Shown piece after piece: positions 1 to 9,689 of a stretch of DNA of 64,000 nt (within the stretch, counting starts at the first letter, position 1; each line of letters opens with the position of its first letter). The notes under the pieces are model-generated. The model had not been told where the DNA came from, did not search any database, and worked only from the letters and a program-made list of their open reading frames with translations. The stretch is from positions 62,001-126,000 of the forward strand of contig SMSL01000005.1 in assembly GCA_007859995.1 (NCBI GenBank), written 5' to 3'. A program made the translations under genes and the position numbers. The DNA is from Candidatus Brocadiaceae bacterium S225 (GTDB taxonomy: Bacteria > Planctomycetota > Brocadiia > Brocadiales > Scalinduaceae).

Positions 1-1
1 A

Positions 2-427
2 AAACACAAAGGAAATTTTATGAAGAGTAACGTCAGAGGATTTCATAAAAAGATTGCTAGAACATTTCTGAAATCCGATATGCTGAGACTGTACTTTCTC
101 AGGGTACAGGGGAAGGATGTGGCGGCATTATATTTCTTCAAATACAAAAACATGCTTTTTTACTATCAGGGAGGATGGGATCCGAAATGGTCTGAGGATC
201 GTGTCGGGAATATTCTGACAAATCTTGTAATAGAAGATGCAATAAATAAAGGGTATTCGGAGTATGATTTCTTACGCGGAACAGAGGATTATAAGGTTCG
301 ATTGACCGATAAGAAAAGAGAAGAGATTGATATCTTTATATCAAATTCCTATACAGCAAAAATATATCTTCTTTCCAGAAGTCTTTATCATAAAATGAAA
401 GAGTATGGTAATAAAAAACGTATATAA
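2..427 (+). CDS. GNAT/FemAB-like (BioF2/CelD-type) acyltransferase, 5' truncated
   Basis: This is the C-terminal part of a GNAT-fold transferase of the BioF2/CelD (Acetyltransf_6) kind. The frame is open to the window edge, so the ATG at 20 is probably internal. The family pattern is visible: a histidine-containing segment (RGFHKK), a strand pair (LYFLRVQGKDVAALYFF), a tyrosine-rich strand (FYYQGGWDPKW) and the closing YDFLRGTEDYK motif. Family members are usually around 330-400 residues, so more than half is missing upstream. The gene is convergent with the FemAB-like gene that ends 30 bp downstream and lies at the edge of a polysaccharide cluster. It probably transfers an acyl or aminoacyl group to an envelope sugar or precursor; the substrate is unknown. 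Confidence 0.7.
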   Translation, partial: KHKGNFMKSNVRGFHKKIARTFLKSDMLRLYFLRVQGKDVAALYFFKYKNMLFYYQGGWDPKWSEDRVGNILTNLVIEDAINKGYSEYDFLRGTEDYKVRLTDKKREEIDIFISNSYTAKIYLLSRSLYHKMKEYGNKKRI

Positions 428-457
428 TCCGGATATAATAACTCCTCCCTGAATTTC

Positions 458-1459
458 CTATTGAACCTGGATAATCCTGCCTTTGGTAAGATGCCAGGCA
501 ATGGAAAACGGTAAACTGGATTTTGAAACACGATAAAACGGTACCAAATCAGCATCATATTGGCCTTTAAAACTGGCCTTGGACGGGCCTCCGGCCTGAC
601 CAAAATCATAGAAGTCGTACCCTTTGTCTTTGTAATATTCTATTGCTTTCCACTGCAAAAGAGAATTAATCCCCGGATCGGGAGTCTCCGGTATAAATCC
701 ACTGAATAAACCGTAAACGCAATTTTTCTTATAATCAACAATAGAAATATCAACTGCTTTATAGCCTTCATTCTTCTCTTCCTTTGCGGCAATAATTACA
801 ATATTATTGCTTATTCTCTTAAAGATTTCAGTCATTTCATCAAAAGCCAATGGACACGTTACACCTTGCCTGGCGTATGTATGCTTTATGACGTCATAAA
901 CGGGTGCTACATCCTCAAGCACTTCGATTACAATTGGTTTCTTTTGCGCTCTTTTTATCTGCAGCCTTTTAGGTTTAGATATTAAAGAGAGCTCAACCTT
1001 ATCAAGATGCGTTCGGTAAGAATAAAGTAAGTTTTGATTCCAACCTTTCCACAAAAACCCTCTAATGTCCTTTAATTCAGGATGATTAGCAATTACCACA
1101 TAATGAAAATCACTTTGTAACCTTTCAGCTATTGATGTAAAAATATCAAGAACGTATCTTCTCTGGCTCTCTTTATATTGTGTATTTCTAGGAATATAAT
1201 GGCAACTGTTGAAATAACTGATCGGTGGAACGTTTGCAATCTTCAGCCTAAACTTTTCAACAGCTTCAAACGCCACACCGCCAATTAGAGCATCTTTATT
1301 AAATACCCCTAAGATTTTGATTTTACAATTCAGTACGGACGACAAGGCATCAAGCCAGAGTGTAGTGTCAAATATATTATACGCCGGTGACTGCGATACC
1401 AATGCGTCCCACCTCTTGTATTCATCACCGGCAAGGTATTTTGTTGTATAAGAAGGCAT
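458..1459 (-). CDS. FemAB/GNAT-fold transferase (paralogue 1)
   Basis: A 333-residue soluble protein of the FemAB/GNAT superfamily, closely related to the 332-residue protein encoded at 2861-3859. Shared landmarks are the N-terminal NIFDTTLWLDALSSVL segment, the ILGVF strand, the PPISYFNSCHYIPR segment, a basic KRLQIKRAQKK helix and the C-terminal YKDKGYDFYDFGQAGGPSKASFKGQY block, which corresponds to the end of the second GNAT lobe. Such proteins transfer amino acids or acyl groups to peptidoglycan or polysaccharide precursors. The two copies flank an ATP-grasp gene on the same strand, so they probably act in one decoration pathway. No membrane segment or signal peptide is seen. The substrate cannot be inferred. 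Confidence 0.65.
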   Translation of the reverse strand: MPSYTTKYLAGDEYKRWDALVSQSPAYNIFDTTLWLDALSSVLNCKIKILGVFNKDALIGGVAFEAVEKFRLKIANVPPISYFNSCHYIPRNTQYKESQRRYVLDIFTSIAERLQSDFHYVVIANHPELKDIRGFLWKGWNQNLLYSYRTHLDKVELSLISKPKRLQIKRAQKKPIVIEVLEDVAPVYDVIKHTYARQGVTCPLAFDEMTEIFKRISNNIVIIAAKEEKNEGYKAVDISIVDYKKNCVYGLFSGFIPETPDPGINSLLQWKAIEYYKDKGYDFYDFGQAGGPSKASFKGQYDADLVPFYRVSKSSLPFSIAWHLTKGRIIQVQ

Positions 1460-1535
1460 AATATAATAGAAATTGGCTAGAATATTTATTTATTACATTT
1501 TCTCTTTTCAGGCTTTGAATTTTATTATAGGCGGT

Positions 1536-2747
1536 TTATCTAAAACCGATACGCCTCAATACAATATTTAAGAACTCTTGCTTATAGAGAACTAAGGTAG
1601 GAAGCGGATCCTTCCATGACCATGTCATATGGTGGGAAGCCCTGAAAATGCTGATTATAATTCTAAACATCCATCCGATCCCCTGTAAAATAGAAATCTC
1701 TTTTTTCCTCCGTTCTTTTAACATGCCGGTAATATCCCCAAACAACCAATGGATGCGTATGCCAAGCCGGTAATCTTTTGAATATTGTGGTAGTGATGCG
1801 ATCTCTCCACTCAAATACTGATGAACGTCTATTGCCTGTTTTGGAAAATCAACACCGCAGTAATATGGCAATGCATGACTTCCGCCCATTCTCGGGTTAA
1901 ATTCCAGAAAGTAAGGAGTGCCATCTTCTTCATCTACAAGAAACTGAATAATACCAATACCTGTATAATCAAGCTTATGTGTTAGTAGTTCACAGTAGTG
2001 TTTGCGTTTATTTGAAGGCCTTACTGAAACAGTATTTACCGCTGAACCAGTGTAATCATAATCTTCCGTTCTAAGTGTTTTAGCTTCAAAGTAACCTACT
2101 ATCTTCCCGTTGATTGCCGTAAAATTACAATTATAACGAAAACCCAGTACCTTTTTCTGTAATAATAAGTCTGAATGATTCTCCGGCCATTTCGGGAAAT
2201 GATTTTTAAATTCATCGGGCGTATGAGAAATAATACACTTTTTACCATAAAGGCTCTTGCCGGAAGTCCTGGGTTTCAAGATGAAAGGGAATCCAATCTT
2301 ACCTATTTGAGTGTTAATATCTGTAAAGCTTCGAACTGTACTTGTTTCTGGTAAAGGTATGTTTTGCTCATGCGCAAGGTCATATGTCTTCGCTTTGTCC
2401 AGACAAATTTCTGTTGCGAACGGGCTTGCCATTAAGATTCCGCAGATTGAACTTATCTGATCAAAATTACGAGTAAGTAGACTGATGATGGCATTGTCTA
2501 CCGGGAAAATATATTTAATATCGCCTCTTCTTTTTAAGAAAGCGGTCAAGGCTTCTATAAATTTTTCTTCTTCATTGAGAGCAGGATGAAGCCATGTCTC
2601 TTTAGTGTATCGGGACGACAATACAAATTTATCTCTAATTTCGTCATGGTAGCCGATAACTGTATCGTATCCTGCATTTACCAACGAACGAAGAACAACT
2701 AACGTTTGCCGACAATTTTCCAGAATAAGTATTTTGTTTTTTACCAT
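1536..2747 (-). CDS. ATP-grasp ligase (PylC/carbamoyl-phosphate-synthase-like)
   Basis: About 403 residues from the chosen ATG at 2747; the open frame extends 24 codons further upstream, but MVKNKILILE is a typical first strand of a pre-ATP-grasp Rossmann domain and a short GGAAAA precedes it. The ATP-grasp core shows the FPFILKPRTSGKSLYGKK lysine loop and the metal-binding YFLEFNPRMGGSHALPYY segment with Glu and Asn. These enzymes ligate a carboxylate, activated as acyl-phosphate, to an amine or thiol. The gene sits between two paralogous FemAB-like transferases on the same strand, which suggests a joint pathway adding an amino-acid-like group to a surface glycan. The actual substrate is unknown. 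Confidence 0.75.
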   Translation of the reverse strand: MVKNKILILENCRQTLVVLRSLVNAGYDTVIGYHDEIRDKFVLSSRYTKETWLHPALNEEEKFIEALTAFLKRRGDIKYIFPVDNAIISLLTRNFDQISSICGILMASPFATEICLDKAKTYDLAHEQNIPLPETSTVRSFTDINTQIGKIGFPFILKPRTSGKSLYGKKCIISHTPDEFKNHFPKWPENHSDLLLQKKVLGFRYNCNFTAINGKIVGYFEAKTLRTEDYDYTGSAVNTVSVRPSNKRKHYCELLTHKLDYTGIGIIQFLVDEEDGTPYFLEFNPRMGGSHALPYYCGVDFPKQAIDVHQYLSGEIASLPQYSKDYRLGIRIHWLFGDITGMLKERRKKEISILQGIGWMFRIIISIFRASHHMTWSWKDPLPTLVLYKQEFLNIVLRRIGFR

Positions 2748-2860
2748 ATTTTTCCGCTTTGCAAGGACGACCCGTACAATTTTTAAAACAATTGTCAGTT
2801 CCGTGCAACTATTCCTCAATGGAAAGATAGAGCCTTTTGCAAACCGGGTTCTATTGAGTA

Positions 2861-3859
2861 TTATCTCTGCACAACTTTACCTTTAGTCAAATGCCAGAAA
2901 AACTTAAACAGCAATTTAGATTTTGAAAGCTGATAACATTGTATTAAGTCGGAATAGAACTCGCTCTTGAAATTCGCTTTTGCCAATATACTTGCTTCTC
3001 CAAGGTCAAAAAACCCGAACCCCTTATCTCTAAAATATTCAATCCCCTCCCACAAGAGAAGAGAATTCGCCCCTGAATCCGGAGATTCAGGTTCAAACGC
3101 ATTAATTAAATTGTAGACAGATCCATTCCTCTCATCCGTAACTAATACAATAACTGCTTTATACTCTTCATCGCCCTGTACTCTGGCCGCACGAACGATA
3201 ACGTTACTACTCATCATATTACAGATCCCGGACAGCTCATCCAACGTCAGTGGGCACTGTAGATTCTGCCTCGTGTAGGTTTGTTTTATAATATCATATA
3301 CCAATGCTATATCCTTAATCTCTTCGGTTATAATTAGTTTTTTTTGTGCCTTTTTTACCTGTCTTCTCTTCGATGCTGATATAAGTGACAAATCGATACC
3401 ATCAAGGGGTACCCGATAAAAGTAATGTATATTTTGTCTCCAATTTCTATTCTTTAAACCTCTGATATCTTTACATTCATAGTGATTTGTTATTACAACA
3501 TAGTGAAAATCATTTTCTAATCTCTCCGCTATGGCTACAATAATTTCGTGTATATATCTCCCCAGCCTATCTTTATGTTGTGTCTCTCTTGGAATATAAT
3601 GTAAAGAGTTATAAAAACTCATCGGTGGGGTGTTGGCGATCTTAATTCCAAGCCTTTTCATTAGATCAAATACTGCGCCTCCAACAAGTTTTTCCTTCTT
3701 AAATACCCCTAAAATCTTAATGTCACATTTTAAAACGGAAGATAAAGTATCAAGCCAGAGCGTAGTGTCAAATATGTTATAGTTAGGTGATTGCAGCACT
3801 AACTGATCCCATGCCTTGTAATCATCTCTGGACAGATACCTTGATGTGTAGAGTGCCAT
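2861..3859 (-). CDS. FemAB/GNAT-fold transferase (paralogue 2)
   Basis: 332 residues, clearly paralogous to the protein at 458-1459: the N-terminal block (YNIFDTTLWLDTLSSVLKCD), the LHYIPRETQHKDRLGRY block and the C-terminal YFRDKGFGFFDLGEASILAKANFKSEF block correspond one to one. Divergence is substantial, so the duplication is not recent. Role as for paralogue 1: probable transfer of an aminoacyl or acyl group in glycan or cell-wall decoration, soluble. It is the first gene of a minus-strand group with the ATP-grasp ligase and paralogue 1, and lies just downstream of the glycosyltransferase ending at 3933. Confidence 0.65.
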   Translation of the reverse strand: MALYTSRYLSRDDYKAWDQLVLQSPNYNIFDTTLWLDTLSSVLKCDIKILGVFKKEKLVGGAVFDLMKRLGIKIANTPPMSFYNSLHYIPRETQHKDRLGRYIHEIIVAIAERLENDFHYVVITNHYECKDIRGLKNRNWRQNIHYFYRVPLDGIDLSLISASKRRQVKKAQKKLIITEEIKDIALVYDIIKQTYTRQNLQCPLTLDELSGICNMMSSNVIVRAARVQGDEEYKAVIVLVTDERNGSVYNLINAFEPESPDSGANSLLLWEGIEYFRDKGFGFFDLGEASILAKANFKSEFYSDLIQCYQLSKSKLLFKFFWHLTKGKVVQR

Positions 3860-3932
3860 AAGAGCAAGTCTTTCTTTTGAAGTATATTCAACACAAAATA
3901 TAAAGCCGATGCATAGATTAATATCAATGTTT

Positions 3933-5051
3933 TTATCTTTCGTTACTTCTTATAAGCAAATCATACAACTCTTCTATTCTATCAACCATAGTTCTGAAAT
4001 TAAAGCTTTCGGCGTATATTCGCTTACTATTTAATCCCATTACTTCTCGTTTTCCTTTATCATCCAGGAGTTCAACGATTGCATCATGAAGTGCTTCAGG
4101 CTCTTTTGGCAGAACAAGTATTCCGTTTACCCCATCCTTTACCACTTCAGGAATACCCCCTACGGTTGTTGCTATGATGGGCTTACCACATGCCATTGCT
4201 TCAAGAATACTTAAACCCAATCCTTCTCTGATAGATGGCAAAATAAAAATATCTATTAATGACAGAATCTCAGGTATATCACTACGTTCTCCGGTAAAAA
4301 TTACATTCTTTTCAATATTGAGATCGACACAAAGCGTTTCCAGCTCTTCCTCTTGCTCCCCATCTCCAACCAATAAAAAAATTAAATCTTTTCTGGATCT
4401 TAACAGATAAGAGGCGGATTGTATTAAGTAGATAATCCCTTTGTGTTCTTCCATGTGAGTTACTGTCCCTATGACCGTATGTCCAGGAAGGATTCCAAAT
4501 TCCTCTTTAAGTGTATTGATTGACTTTCCCGAATCAGCAGAAATATTGTTTATACCGTTATGGATGGTTATTAGTCTTTCAGGATTAATTCTCTGTGTTT
4601 CATTTGCAAATTTTCTTACTATGTCGGAAACGCAAATTATTCTATCAGTGATGAGACTCAGAAGCCGCTCAACAAAGTGATAATACTTATTATAATAATC
4701 ATAAACGCTATGATTGTGCGATATAATCACTGAAACTCCGGCAAGGAACGCACTTATCCTTCCAATTGTTCCGGCAGAGTACGCATGGGTATGGATTAAA
4801 TCAATTTTGTGGTATTTAAGTAATTTGTATAATTTATAAATACCAACAGGATTTCGAGAGGTAGAAATACTGAGTATCTTGACATCAACCCCCTCTTCGA
4901 TGAGCTTATCAGCAAAGAAACCTCCCTTACTCAGACACCATACAGAGACACTGTATTTTTCCCTGTTCAAATTTAATGCTATCGTCGTCAAGACGCGTTC
5001 CAAGCCACCAATTCCCAGTTTTTCAACAAGATGAACAACATTGGTTTTCAT
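3933..5051 (-). CDS. GT4-family glycosyltransferase
   Basis: A GT-B fold glycosyltransferase of family GT4, about 372 residues from the ATG at 5051 (MKTNVVHLVEKLGIGGLERV). The start is preceded by TGGAAA; a slightly longer frame begins at 5069. Diagnostic elements are the N-terminal GGLERVLTTIA loop, LIHTHAYSAGTIGR in the acceptor domain, the VGDGEQEEELE strand, and the donor-binding EGLGLSILEAMACGKPIIAT E-x7-E motif followed by GGIPEVVKDG. It should transfer a sugar from a nucleotide-sugar donor to a surface-glycan intermediate at the cytoplasmic membrane. A degraded fragment of a related gene lies at 8101-8276. Confidence 0.85.
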   Translation of the reverse strand: MKTNVVHLVEKLGIGGLERVLTTIALNLNREKYSVSVWCLSKGGFFADKLIEEGVDVKILSISTSRNPVGIYKLYKLLKYHKIDLIHTHAYSAGTIGRISAFLAGVSVIISHNHSVYDYYNKYYHFVERLLSLITDRIICVSDIVRKFANETQRINPERLITIHNGINNISADSGKSINTLKEEFGILPGHTVIGTVTHMEEHKGIIYLIQSASYLLRSRKDLIFLLVGDGEQEEELETLCVDLNIEKNVIFTGERSDIPEILSLIDIFILPSIREGLGLSILEAMACGKPIIATTVGGIPEVVKDGVNGILVLPKEPEALHDAIVELLDDKGKREVMGLNSKRIYAESFNFRTMVDRIEELYDLLIRSNER

Positions 5052-5135
5052 TTTATTTCCATTAATCAACCTGCAAGTTATGTCTTACCGTCTTTCTGTG
5101 CTGCAACAACTATTGTACGTTTGCCGTTTTTGTCA

Positions 5136-5195
5136 TACCCGAATTCTTCCCCGTTTTCACGAGGACAAGCTTAGCGGGAATGGCAGTTATGTGGC
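5136..5195. repeat. Degenerate fragment of a palindromic intergenic repeat
   Basis: The gap between the glycosyltransferase and flippase genes holds the phrase TTTTTGTCATACCCGAAT and, some 40 nt on, GACAAGCTTAGCGGGAATG. The same phrases recur in the MITE-like elements at 44649-44800, 51217-51320 and 52554-52778. This looks like an old, partial member of that family. No gene is seen in the gap. Confidence 0.45.
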
Positions 5196-5237
5196 ATTAA
5201 TTTGAACATGCAGAAACTCAACTGGATACTACTGGTT

Positions 5238-6815
5238 TTACTTTTTAACAACCCCTAACTTTCGAAGAGGCATCTTAACGGTTGAGAAGAATACCTTCTT
5301 ATCATATTCGTCTAGGTACCTGACAGTAAGAATACACAACAGGTACGTTACTGAAAAAATAATACCTTTAAGGCAAAGGAACACAAAACAACCTATTCTC
5401 TCTGACGGGAAAAAATTAATTAAATAAAATAATAAATCTATCACAAATGATACCGGAACTGCAACAATACAGGCTAAGAGAGGTTTAAGGCATACATCTT
5501 TAAAAAAAGATATTATTGTTTTTTTTATAAATGTATGAAACCTGATCATAAAAACTGATGACCCTGCAATAGCGGATGTACTTGTTCCTATAAGAGCTCC
5601 AATATAACCTAATAAAATGATGAGGATGACACTGAGTAAAATATTCAAACTCAGAATTATTAAGGCAGAAACCATTTCATGTTGCGGCATGCCCATACCC
5701 CTTGCCATTAGTCGCCCCACACTGTTTATTAAAAAAAAGGAATAACCAATTGTTAAAATTTGAATTGCAAGGACAGATTTTTCATACCCCGGCCCGCTCA
5801 TCCAGAAATGCATGATGGGAGATGCATTGGTAATAACAAATATTGAAAGGGGGAAAGTAAGGAATACAAGATACTTTGTACCTTTTGTGTAGAGAGCATT
5901 TAATGCCCTTACGTCCTTTGCTGCATCCAACTCAGATGAAACAGGCTCAATTGTCTGCAAAAAAACCTTTGGCAGATTACCAACCGTAAGCGCCATCTTA
6001 GAACCTAGCTCATAAAAACCCACTAGCTGTACATTCAGCATATAACCCAACAATATCTTATCAAGTTGTCTGTTTATAAACTCTGATAATCCTGCTATTT
6101 GTACTTTATATCCGAATCTCCATAACCTTTTGAACATTGTCGAACTAAAGAATTTTGGATGAATGGACATTTGCGGAAATATTCTATAAGCACAAAATGC
6201 ATAGGAAGTGACAGTAACCAACGCAACCAATATGCTGTTGCATACAAGGCCCTTCAGTCCATATCCAAGGCCTAGAAATATAATTATGCCTATGGAACCC
6301 GGAATAGACACGATAACAAAAATAGTATTTGTTATATCCATCCTTTGTAACCCAGTCAGAGTTGATTTAAAAACGGTGAAAGCGTAATTTATAATAAACA
6401 CCATCAATATACCGAAGAATGTAAACAAAATATCTTCGTAATATTCAGGTGAAAACTTCAGAAAACCAATAATGAAAGTCTTTAGAAACAGGTAGATACC
6501 AACCACGCCCACGCAAAATAGCAACGAAAATATGAGTCCCGTATTAATAACGTTATTAACCGTTTTATAGTCTTTTTTAGTATTATATTCAGCAATATAT
6601 TTAACATAAGACGAGCCAAAGCCCGGATCAAGAAATGTAAAGAAATTGATGGTAGTATTCGCGATTGCCCAAATCCCAAATGCTTCGATGCCAATTCTGT
6701 GAATAATAAACGGTGTAAGAAGGAAGCTCAGGAGATAGCTCCAAAAGAAACCTGCTGAACTGAAAATGGTATTTCTGATAATTTTTTTCGAAGTGGATTC
6801 AGGCAATATAGTCAT
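5238..6815 (-). CDS. Polysaccharide flippase (Wzx/MATE-MVF superfamily)
   Basis: A 525-residue polytopic membrane protein with about 12-14 hydrophobic helices spread along its length. The N-terminus (RNTIFSSAGFFWSYLLSFLLTPFIIHRIGIEAFGIWAI) is the characteristic first helix pair of Wzx-like lipid-linked oligosaccharide flippases. A mid-protein GYMLNVQLVGFYELGSKMAL segment and polar residues within helices also fit. Expected job: flipping undecaprenyl-linked glycan units across the inner membrane. It sits among glycosyltransferase, ATP-grasp and FemAB-like genes, which supports a surface polysaccharide locus. It is divergent from the CgeB-like gene; the 220-bp gap between them probably contains both promoters. 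Confidence 0.85.
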   Translation of the reverse strand: MTILPESTSKKIIRNTIFSSAGFFWSYLLSFLLTPFIIHRIGIEAFGIWAIANTTINFFTFLDPGFGSSYVKYIAEYNTKKDYKTVNNVINTGLIFSLLFCVGVVGIYLFLKTFIIGFLKFSPEYYEDILFTFFGILMVFIINYAFTVFKSTLTGLQRMDITNTIFVIVSIPGSIGIIIFLGLGYGLKGLVCNSILVALVTVTSYAFCAYRIFPQMSIHPKFFSSTMFKRLWRFGYKVQIAGLSEFINRQLDKILLGYMLNVQLVGFYELGSKMALTVGNLPKVFLQTIEPVSSELDAAKDVRALNALYTKGTKYLVFLTFPLSIFVITNASPIMHFWMSGPGYEKSVLAIQILTIGYSFFLINSVGRLMARGMGMPQHEMVSALIILSLNILLSVILIILLGYIGALIGTSTSAIAGSSVFMIRFHTFIKKTIISFFKDVCLKPLLACIVAVPVSFVIDLLFYLINFFPSERIGCFVFLCLKGIIFSVTYLLCILTVRYLDEYDKKVFFSTVKMPLRKLGVVKK

Positions 6816-7035
6816 TCCTATATAATTGAAAAATACTTCATTTTTGTTGAAAAGTGCAACTATAAATGATAAAGATTATCTATTATCGCATGAATTGCAA
6901 GAGTTGTTTATATTTCGGGTGCTTTACCGCTAAAGATATACTGCAAAGTGCAATACTATTAATAGATTGAGGGAGAGAAGCAGGAAGTATAAAATTTTAT
7001 CTTAGAGAATTTTAACAGAGAACAGTGCTTTAATA

Positions 7036-8064
7036 ATGAAAATTTTATTCTCCGGCTACCACAACCCTAGTAACATGGCCCAAACAGAATATGTGGAAAG
7101 AGCTATTTTGCGATTAGGGCATGAACTCGAAACGCATGATTATAGACAGCATATTATACCTTATCGAATAAGCAGGAAATTACCCGTCCTCTACCAATGG
7201 GATATGAAGAGATTGAATAATGGACTAATAAAGCTGATCAATCAGTTCAAACCGGATATATTCCTGGTAAATTGTGGTGGCACATTATTTCCGGAAACAA
7301 TCACTGAGATACACGAACGATTTAACGCCATCACTATAAACTGGCTTTCAGATTTTCCCGGAGGGGCTGGCGTGCTGGAAACGGCGCTTAAGGTTGTACC
7401 CGCATATGATTTCTTTTTTGCACAGAGTACCGATGCCCTCAAAGCCCATGAACAACACGGAAACAAGGGAGGAATGCAATTAAATGCGGCATGTGATCCT
7501 GACATCCACAAACCGATAAATTTATCTTCGGAAGAAAAGGTGAAATACGGATCTGATATATGCTTTGTAGGCTCTATGTATCCGGAAAGAGTTGAGCTAT
7601 TTGAAACACTTACTGACTTTGATTTGAGCATTTGGGGTCCGGGATGGGATAAACTCGATAATAATTCACCTTTGAAAAAGCATATCAGAGGAGGCCCCAC
7701 TACCCCTGACACCTGGGTGAAGATATACAATGCGTCAAAGATCGTGATTAATTACATGGGGCGCTATAGTACGGATGTTGATGAGAACAAAATTACTCAG
7801 GCTAGTCCGAGGGTCTTTGAAGCTCTTGCCTGCGGCAGTTTTCAAATAGTTGACTCAAAGAAGGACGTAGTCGCACTTTTCAATTCAGGCGAACATCTGG
7901 TTTGTTTTAACAAAATCTGCGAGGTAAAAGAGCTGGTAAAAGAGTACCTGGAGAATCATCAAAAGCGGAAAAAAATTGCAAATAATGGACGTAAAGAGGT
8001 TTTAGCAAAACACACATGGGTACATAGAATAGAAGAAATGTTGAAGGCAATTGGAAAACGCTGA
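7036..8064 (+). CDS. CgeB-like glycosyltransferase
   Basis: A 342-residue GT-B fold protein resembling spore maturation protein CgeB. Seen in the sequence: N-terminal MKILFSGYHNPSNMAQTEY, a DIFLVNCGGTLFPE strand-turn, DICFVGSMYPERVELFE opening the second domain, DLSIWGPGWD, and the C-terminal QASPRVFEALACGSFQIVDSK donor-site motif followed by the final helices with KHTWVHRIEEML. It probably transfers a sugar during surface-glycan synthesis. No signal peptide or membrane segment is visible. The ATG lacks a strong Shine-Dalgarno sequence (AACAGAGAACAG upstream). It is the only plus-strand gene of the polysaccharide block. Confidence 0.8.
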   Translation: MKILFSGYHNPSNMAQTEYVERAILRLGHELETHDYRQHIIPYRISRKLPVLYQWDMKRLNNGLIKLINQFKPDIFLVNCGGTLFPETITEIHERFNAITINWLSDFPGGAGVLETALKVVPAYDFFFAQSTDALKAHEQHGNKGGMQLNAACDPDIHKPINLSSEEKVKYGSDICFVGSMYPERVELFETLTDFDLSIWGPGWDKLDNNSPLKKHIRGGPTTPDTWVKIYNASKIVINYMGRYSTDVDENKITQASPRVFEALACGSFQIVDSKKDVVALFNSGEHLVCFNKICEVKELVKEYLENHQKRKKIANNGRKEVLAKHTWVHRIEEMLKAIGKR

Positions 8065-8100
8065 TTTCAATGTTCTGTATCTGTTTTTATCAATAAGAAC

Positions 8101-8276
8101 CATTTGATGAAATGACAACCTATAATCGTATTCATAGCCACCATGATTGTGATAGATTACTTCAGGAGCGTCGATAAGAAACGCACATATTCGTCCGATT
8201 GTTTCAGCAGAATAGACATGGGTGTGTATTATGGCAAATTTGCGGTTTAAGAAATTTGTAGAATCGGTAAATGCTT
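8101..8276 (-). pseudogene. Relic of a GT4 glycosyltransferase gene
   Basis: Translating the minus strand here gives FAIIHTHVYSAETIGRICAF and then VIYHNHGGYEYDYRLSFHQM. This aligns with the acceptor domain of the complete GT4 gene at 3933-5051 (LIHTHAYSAGTIGRISAF, then VIISHNHSVYDYYNKYYHF). Upstream in another frame SIYRFYKFLK matches KLYKLLKYHK, so a frameshift lies near 8245. The rest of the gene is missing on both sides: hslU ends at 8316 and the CgeB-like gene at 8064. It is a non-functional remnant, probably left by a past duplication or rearrangement in the polysaccharide cluster. Confidence 0.75.
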
Positions 8277-8315
8277 AATGGATACTATAATGCGGAAATA
8301 TGAGACACCTGGAAA

Positions 8316-9689
8316 TCATAGAATATACTTCGTTAAATCCTCATCTTTTACAATGTCTTTCATCTTATCCTGCACGTATCCCGCATCAACTAAAATATCC
8401 TTATCATTTAAGTCTGGAGCGTCAAAAGAAGCATCTTCCAATAATTTCTCCATAACCGTATGCAGTCTTCTCGCCCCGATACTCTGGCTTCGCTTGTTTA
8501 TCTTAACTGCCATATCCGTTATCTCTTCAATCGCGTCTTTTTGAAAGACAAGGTTGACTCCTTCTGTCTTCAACAACTCAGTATATTGTTTTATAAGCGC
8601 ATTTTTGGGCTCTGTAAGAATCCTGATAAACTCTTCCTTACCCAGATCTTTCAGTTCAACCCTTATTGGAAATCTGCCTTGAAGTTCAGGTATTAAATCT
8701 GAAGGCTTTGAAACATGAAATGCTCCGGCAGCTATAAACAGAATCCTGTCTGTCTTAACCATGCCATATCTGGTGACAACAGTAGACCCCTCCACAATTG
8801 GTAAAATATCTCTCTGCACTCCCTCACGTGATATATCAGGCCCGTGCCCTGACTCACGACTTGCAACCTTGTCCAACTCATCTATAAATATAATCCCCAT
8901 ATTCTCAGCACGATATAACGCGTCCTTCATAAGCTTCTCTTTATCAATCAGCTTCTCCGCTTCTTCCTGCTTAATAATTTTCCGCGCTTCACTTATAAGA
9001 GTCTTTTTTACCTGTGTCTTTGCCGGTATCATCTTTTCAATTACATTCTGGAAATCTACACCTATTTCCTCTATTCCGGCAATAATGCCCTGCATAACGA
9101 CAGGCTTCTCCTGTGTTTTAATTTCCACCATGCGGTCTTCAAGTTTACCTTGTCTTAACTTATTCCTGAATTTCTCGCGAGTTGTTTCACGCTTTTCGGC
9201 AACTGCAGTCACCTTATCTTCATCCCCATCTACACCTTCCCCGCTAACGACTCCTGGCTCTTCCTTTTTTCCAGGTAATGGGAGAAGCAAATCCAACAAC
9301 CTCTCCTCTGTATTTATCTCTGCCTTTTCACTGACTTGTTCCATCTGCTCTGTCCGCACCATATTAACGGCTATCTCTACGATATCTCTTATCATAGACT
9401 CTACATCACGCCCGTGATAACCAACCTCGGTATACTTAGATGCCTCTACCTTCAAAAAAGGGGCCTTTACTAAATTTGCTATTCTCCGTGCAATTTCAGT
9501 CTTTCCCACACCTGTAGGACCTATCATTATAATATTTTTAGGCATAACCTCTTCACGTAATTCGTCAGAAAGCTGTAATCTTCTCCATCGGTTCCTTATT
9601 GCTATAGCAACCGCTCTCTTTGCCTCATTTTGACCGACTATATATTTATCTAATTCTTCAACTATCTTTCTTGGTGTCAGCTCCCGCAC
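8316..9689 (-). CDS. hslU: ATP-dependent protease HslUV, ATPase subunit HslU
   Basis: 457 residues, a Clp/Hsp100 AAA+ unfoldase that feeds substrates to the HslV peptidase in the cytoplasm. Visible: sensor-like N-terminus [16 protein letters not shown], Walker A GPTGVGKT (57-64), an intermediate domain rich in charged residues (about 110-240), Walker [10 protein letters not shown], arginine-finger region [12 protein letters not shown], sensor 2 [12 protein letters not shown], and the C-terminal EDLTKYIL tail that docks into HslV. The usual GYVG pore loop reads GYHG (90-93). The GTG start overlaps the end of hslV by 13 bp, implying translational coupling. Length is normal for the family. Confidence 0.95.
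   Translation of the reverse strand: MRELTPRKIVEELDKYIVGQNEAKRAVAIAIRNRWRRLQLSDELREEVMPKNIIMIGPTGVGKTEIARRIANLVKAPFLKVEASKYTEVGYHGRDVESMIRDIVEIAVNMVRTEQMEQVSEKAEINTEERLLDLLLPLPGKKEEPGVVSGEGVDGDEDKVTAVAEKRETTREKFRNKLRQGKLEDRMVEIKTQEKPVVMQGIIAGIEEIGVDFQNVIEKMIPAKTQVKKTLISEARKIIKQEEAEKLIDKEKLMKDALYRAENMGIIFIDELDKVASRESGHGPDISREGVQRDILPIVEGSTVVTRYGMVKTDRILFIAAGAFHVSKPSDLIPELQGRFPIRVELKDLGKEEFIRILTEPKNALIKQYTELLKTEGVNLVFQKDAIEEITDMAVKINKRSQSIGARRLHTVMEKLLEDASFDAPDLNDKDILVDAGYVQDKMKDIVKDEDLTKYIL

Noticed and set aside
7242-7730. 162-residue minus-strand frame inside the CgeB-like gene
   Set aside because: Antisense shadow of a recognised glycosyltransferase.
8761-9417. 218-residue open frame on the plus strand
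   Set aside because: It is fully antisense to the well-conserved hslU gene and serine-rich, typical of a shadow frame.
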